Source: Luteibacter rhizovicinus DSM 16549 (GTDB lineage Bacteria > Pseudomonadota > Gammaproteobacteria > Xanthomonadales > Rhodanobacteraceae). Taken from it: 64,000 nt of DNA. The stretch lies in the NCBI RefSeq assembly GCF_001887595.1, contig NZ_CP017480.1, positions 4,492,001-4,556,000 of the forward strand. Reading direction: 5' to 3'. Under the pieces are notes generated by a model. The model was not told the DNA's origin. It ran no database searches and was given only the letters and a program-made list of their open reading frames with translations. Within the stretch, counting starts at the first letter, position 1. Every line of letters starts with the position of its first letter. Below, one piece after another: positions 62,068-64,000 of the stretch. The translations under genes were made by a program, and so were the position numbers.

Positions 62068-63210
62068 TCAGGACGCGCGCTTGGCCTTGTGCTCTTCCAT
62101 CGAGGCGATGAACGTGTCGAACAGGTAACCGACGTCTTCGGGACCCGGGCTGGCTTCCGGATGACCCTGGAAGCAGAACGCCGGGCGATCGGTCAGTGCG
62201 AAGCCCTGCAGGGAGCCATCGAACAACGAGGTGTGCGTCACGCGCACGTTGGCCGGAAGGGTTTCCGCGTCCACCGCGAAGCCGTGGTTCTGCGAGCTGA
62301 TCAGCACGCGGCCGGTGTCGAGATCCTTCACCGGGTGGTTCGCGCCGTGGTGACCAAACTTCATCTTCAGCGTCTTCGCGCCGATCGCCAGGGCGAGGAT
62401 CTGATGACCCAGGCAGATGCCGAACAGCGGGATCTTCGTTTCGAGGATCTGCTTCGTGGCTTCGATCGCGTAGTCGCAAGCGGCCGGATCACCCGGGCCG
62501 TTAGCCAGGAAGATGCCGTCCGGATTCATGGCGAGCACTTCCGAGGCCGGCGTCTGCGCCGGGACCACGGTGATGTCGACGCCGCGGTGGGCGAGCAGGC
62601 GCAGGATGTTCTGCTTCACGCCGTAGTCGTAGGCCACCACGCGGAATTTCTTCGGCGCGTTGAAGAAGGCCTGCTTGTCGAGGTCGTAGGTGCCCTCGTT
62701 CCACTGGTAGGTCTTGGTGGTGCTGACCACCTTCGCCAGGTCCATGCCGTTGAGGCCCGGGAAGGACTTCGCCTTGGCGACCGCGGCGTCGACGTCGATG
62801 GCGTCACCGGCGACGATGCAGCCGTTGAGCGCGCCCTTCTCGCGAAGGATGCGCGTGAGGCGGCGCGTGTCGATACCGGCGATGGCGACCACGTTGTGGC
62901 GCTCGAGGTACTGCGGCAGCGGCTCGGTGCTGCGCCAGTTGCTGGCAAGCCGGGGCACGTCGCGGACGATCAGGCCCGCCGCATGAACGCGGTCGGCCTC
63001 GACGTCGACGTCGTTGGTGCCGGTGTTGCCGATATGAGGGTACGTCAGGGTGACGATCTGGCGGGAGTAGGACGGGTCGGTCAGGATTTCCTGATAACCG
63101 GTCATGGCGGTGTTGAACACCACCTCGCCAATCGTTTCGCCTCGTGCACCGACCGCGTGGCCGTGAAAAATGCTGCCGTCTTCAAGAGCAAGCAGAGCAG
63201 GAGTACGCAT
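62068..63210 (-). CDS. carA: Carbamoyl-phosphate synthase small subunit
   Basis: A 380-residue glutamine amidotransferase subunit that supplies ammonia to CarB. The N-terminal domain begins [20 protein letters not shown]. The class I GATase domain (about 195-375) has the catalytic Cys in [15 protein letters not shown], with NHGFAVDAE and [13 protein letters not shown] (the His-Glu pair). Start: ATG 63210 with GGCGG upstream; the open frame upstream to 63504 is leader. A good promoter lies about 95 bp upstream and the leader contains a GC-rich hairpin region (63220-63275), a possible place for control by pyrimidine or arginine status. Confidence 0.97.
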   Translation of the reverse strand: MRTPALLALEDGSIFHGHAVGARGETIGEVVFNTAMTGYQEILTDPSYSRQIVTLTYPHIGNTGTNDVDVEADRVHAAGLIVRDVPRLASNWRSTEPLPQYLERHNVVAIAGIDTRRLTRILREKGALNGCIVAGDAIDVDAAVAKAKSFPGLNGMDLAKVVSTTKTYQWNEGTYDLDKQAFFNAPKKFRVVAYDYGVKQNILRLLAHRGVDITVVPAQTPASEVLAMNPDGIFLANGPGDPAACDYAIEATKQILETKIPLFGICLGHQILALAIGAKTLKMKFGHHGANHPVKDLDTGRVLISSQNHGFAVDAETLPANVRVTHTSLFDGSLQGFALTDRPAFCFQGHPEASPGPEDVGYLFDTFIASMEEHKAKRAS

Positions 63211-63301
63211 GATGGGCCGCCTTTCAGGTGCAGCAAAGCCCGCAAGCCTGCTAGAAGCGGCTCGTGGGCCTTGGGGATAAGGGATCGCTGGGCGGGTATG
63301 A

Positions 63302-63330
63302 ATGATAGGCGTGAAGGGGCTTCTTGTCCA
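63302..63330 (-). promoter_or_regulatory. Sigma-70 promoter of carAB-greA
   Basis: TGGACA (63330-63325), 17 bp, TATCAT (63307-63302) on the minus strand: five of six matches in each hexamer. The start point would be near 63295, leaving an 85-nt leader before carA. Confidence 0.7.
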
Positions 63331-63426
63331 TCGGAAAACCATGAACAGCCTTGCAGGAAAAATCGCTGGCAACCGGGCATGACACGATACAATACCGCCC
63401 GAGGTACCTAGCCGAGATCCGCCCGC

Positions 63427-64000
63427 ATGCTGCTCGACCCTGCCCGACTGGAGCGTCCCGACACCGACATCCGGCATGAACCGTTTTCGTTCATGATCGC
63501 CCACGGCCAGCTACCGGACGAATCGCGCAACGAGCTGGAACGGGACTTTCCCCAGTACACCAGCGCGGGATTCTTCCCCTACGACGCCAGCGACTGCGGC
63601 CCGTCGGTGAACGAACTGGTCGAACAGATGACCTCGCGGGCGTTTTCCTCGGCCATCGGGCGCCATCTGGGCATTCCCGGCCTGGCGGACTACCCCACCC
63701 TGGTCACCCTGTGCCGGCTGCTCAACCGCCGCCACGGCACCATCCACACCGATAGCAAGTCGAAGATCGCCACCGCGCTGATCTACCTCAACCCGATGTG
63801 GCCGGACACCAGCGACGGCTGCCTGCGCTTCCTGGCCTCCATCGACGACATCGACAACACGGTGGCGCCGGAGCTCAAGCCGCTCTACGGCGAGTTCGCC
63901 GTGTTCCGCCGCGCCGAGAACTCCTTCCACGGCCACCTGCCCTACGAGGGCGAGCGCCGGGTCATCCAGGTCGCCTGGCTGACCTCCGAGGAAGAAAAGG
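63427..64000 (+). CDS. 2-oxoglutarate/Fe(II)-dependent oxygenase, 3' partial
   Basis: The first 191 codons of a gene cut by the window end. The iron-binding pattern is visible: [17 protein letters not shown] (H-x-D) and, some 60 residues on, [24 protein letters not shown] (distal His and the 2-oxoglutarate Arg). Between them GCLRFLAS is typical of the prolyl-4-hydroxylase-like fold. Start: ATG 63427, with CGAGAT upstream; TACAAT at 63388 may be the -10. It is divergent from carA. The substrate is unknown. Confidence 0.8.
   Translation, partial: MLLDPARLERPDTDIRHEPFSFMIAHGQLPDESRNELERDFPQYTSAGFFPYDASDCGPSVNELVEQMTSRAFSSAIGRHLGIPGLADYPTLVTLCRLLNRRHGTIHTDSKSKIATALIYLNPMWPDTSDGCLRFLASIDDIDNTVAPELKPLYGEFAVFRRAENSFHGHLPYEGERRVIQVAWLTSEEEK

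Overview
The window is GC-rich chromosomal DNA from a gammaproteobacterium, most likely of the Xanthomonadales/Lysobacterales (Rhodanobacteraceae; Luteibacter- or Dyella-like). This is an inference from the protein types, the coding density, the carA-carB-greA order, the short type-B L36 and the many GTGGGAGCCGATTCATCGGC-type extragenic palindromes. It holds about 49 genes. Both ends are cut, inside corA on the left and inside an oxygenase gene on the right. No tRNA, rRNA, CRISPR array, IS element or prophage was seen.

Left part (1-10.3 kb): mostly housekeeping and signalling genes: corA, a DUF2236 gene, a GGDEF cyclase behind a sigma-28-like promoter, alkB-like, sodC, rsuA, an rsmC-like methyltransferase, selO, an unknown periplasmic protein and a PAS-GGDEF-EAL protein.

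Centre (10.3-42.4 kb): a large secretion island, almost all on the minus strand. In transcription order it has a free STN-domain protein, an ECF sigma factor and a FecR-type anti-sigma (39.4-37.2 kb). These are followed by a two-partner-secretion transporter, an unusual DUF2341/LamG/ExbB fusion, ExbD, TonB, a putative porin, a coiled-coil periplasmic protein, a small unknown protein and a 4010-residue TpsA exoprotein (37.1-17.5 kb). Next come a PstS/DING-like phosphate-binding protein, type II pseudopilins GspI, GspJ and GspK, a seven-bladed YVTN propeller and the secretin GspD. A second, about 90 % identical gspD lies at 40.1-42.4 kb between two REP pairs. The gene set resembles the VreAIR / Hxc type II / PdtAB region of Pseudomonas aeruginosa, which is controlled by phosphate. 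Pho-box-like repeats lie before the sigma operon and before the PstS-like gene, so phosphate starvation is a reasonable predicted signal.

Right part (42.6-64 kb): gnd, a succinyl-CoA:3-ketoacid CoA-transferase pair, and a LysR gene divergent from a candidate small RNA with C-rich loops; then rpmJ and a TPR-GGDEF protein. A compact split-borosin RiPP locus follows (49.1-51.0 kb). It has an OphMA-like alpha-N-methyltransferase and three different precursor genes, one with a nine-residue repeated core. After it come an OFA-family transporter; an NmrA/OsmC/AraC operon in which the AraC gene is frameshifted; a LysR gene preceded by a sigma-region-4-only protein; and an AhpD-like/cupin/ECF41 sigma group in which the sigma gene has an exact ECF41-type promoter. 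The window ends with greA, carB and carA and the start of a 2-oxoglutarate oxygenase gene.

The two parts most worth following are the phosphate-linked secretion island and the borosin locus. The candidate small RNA at 45.8-45.9 kb comes next.
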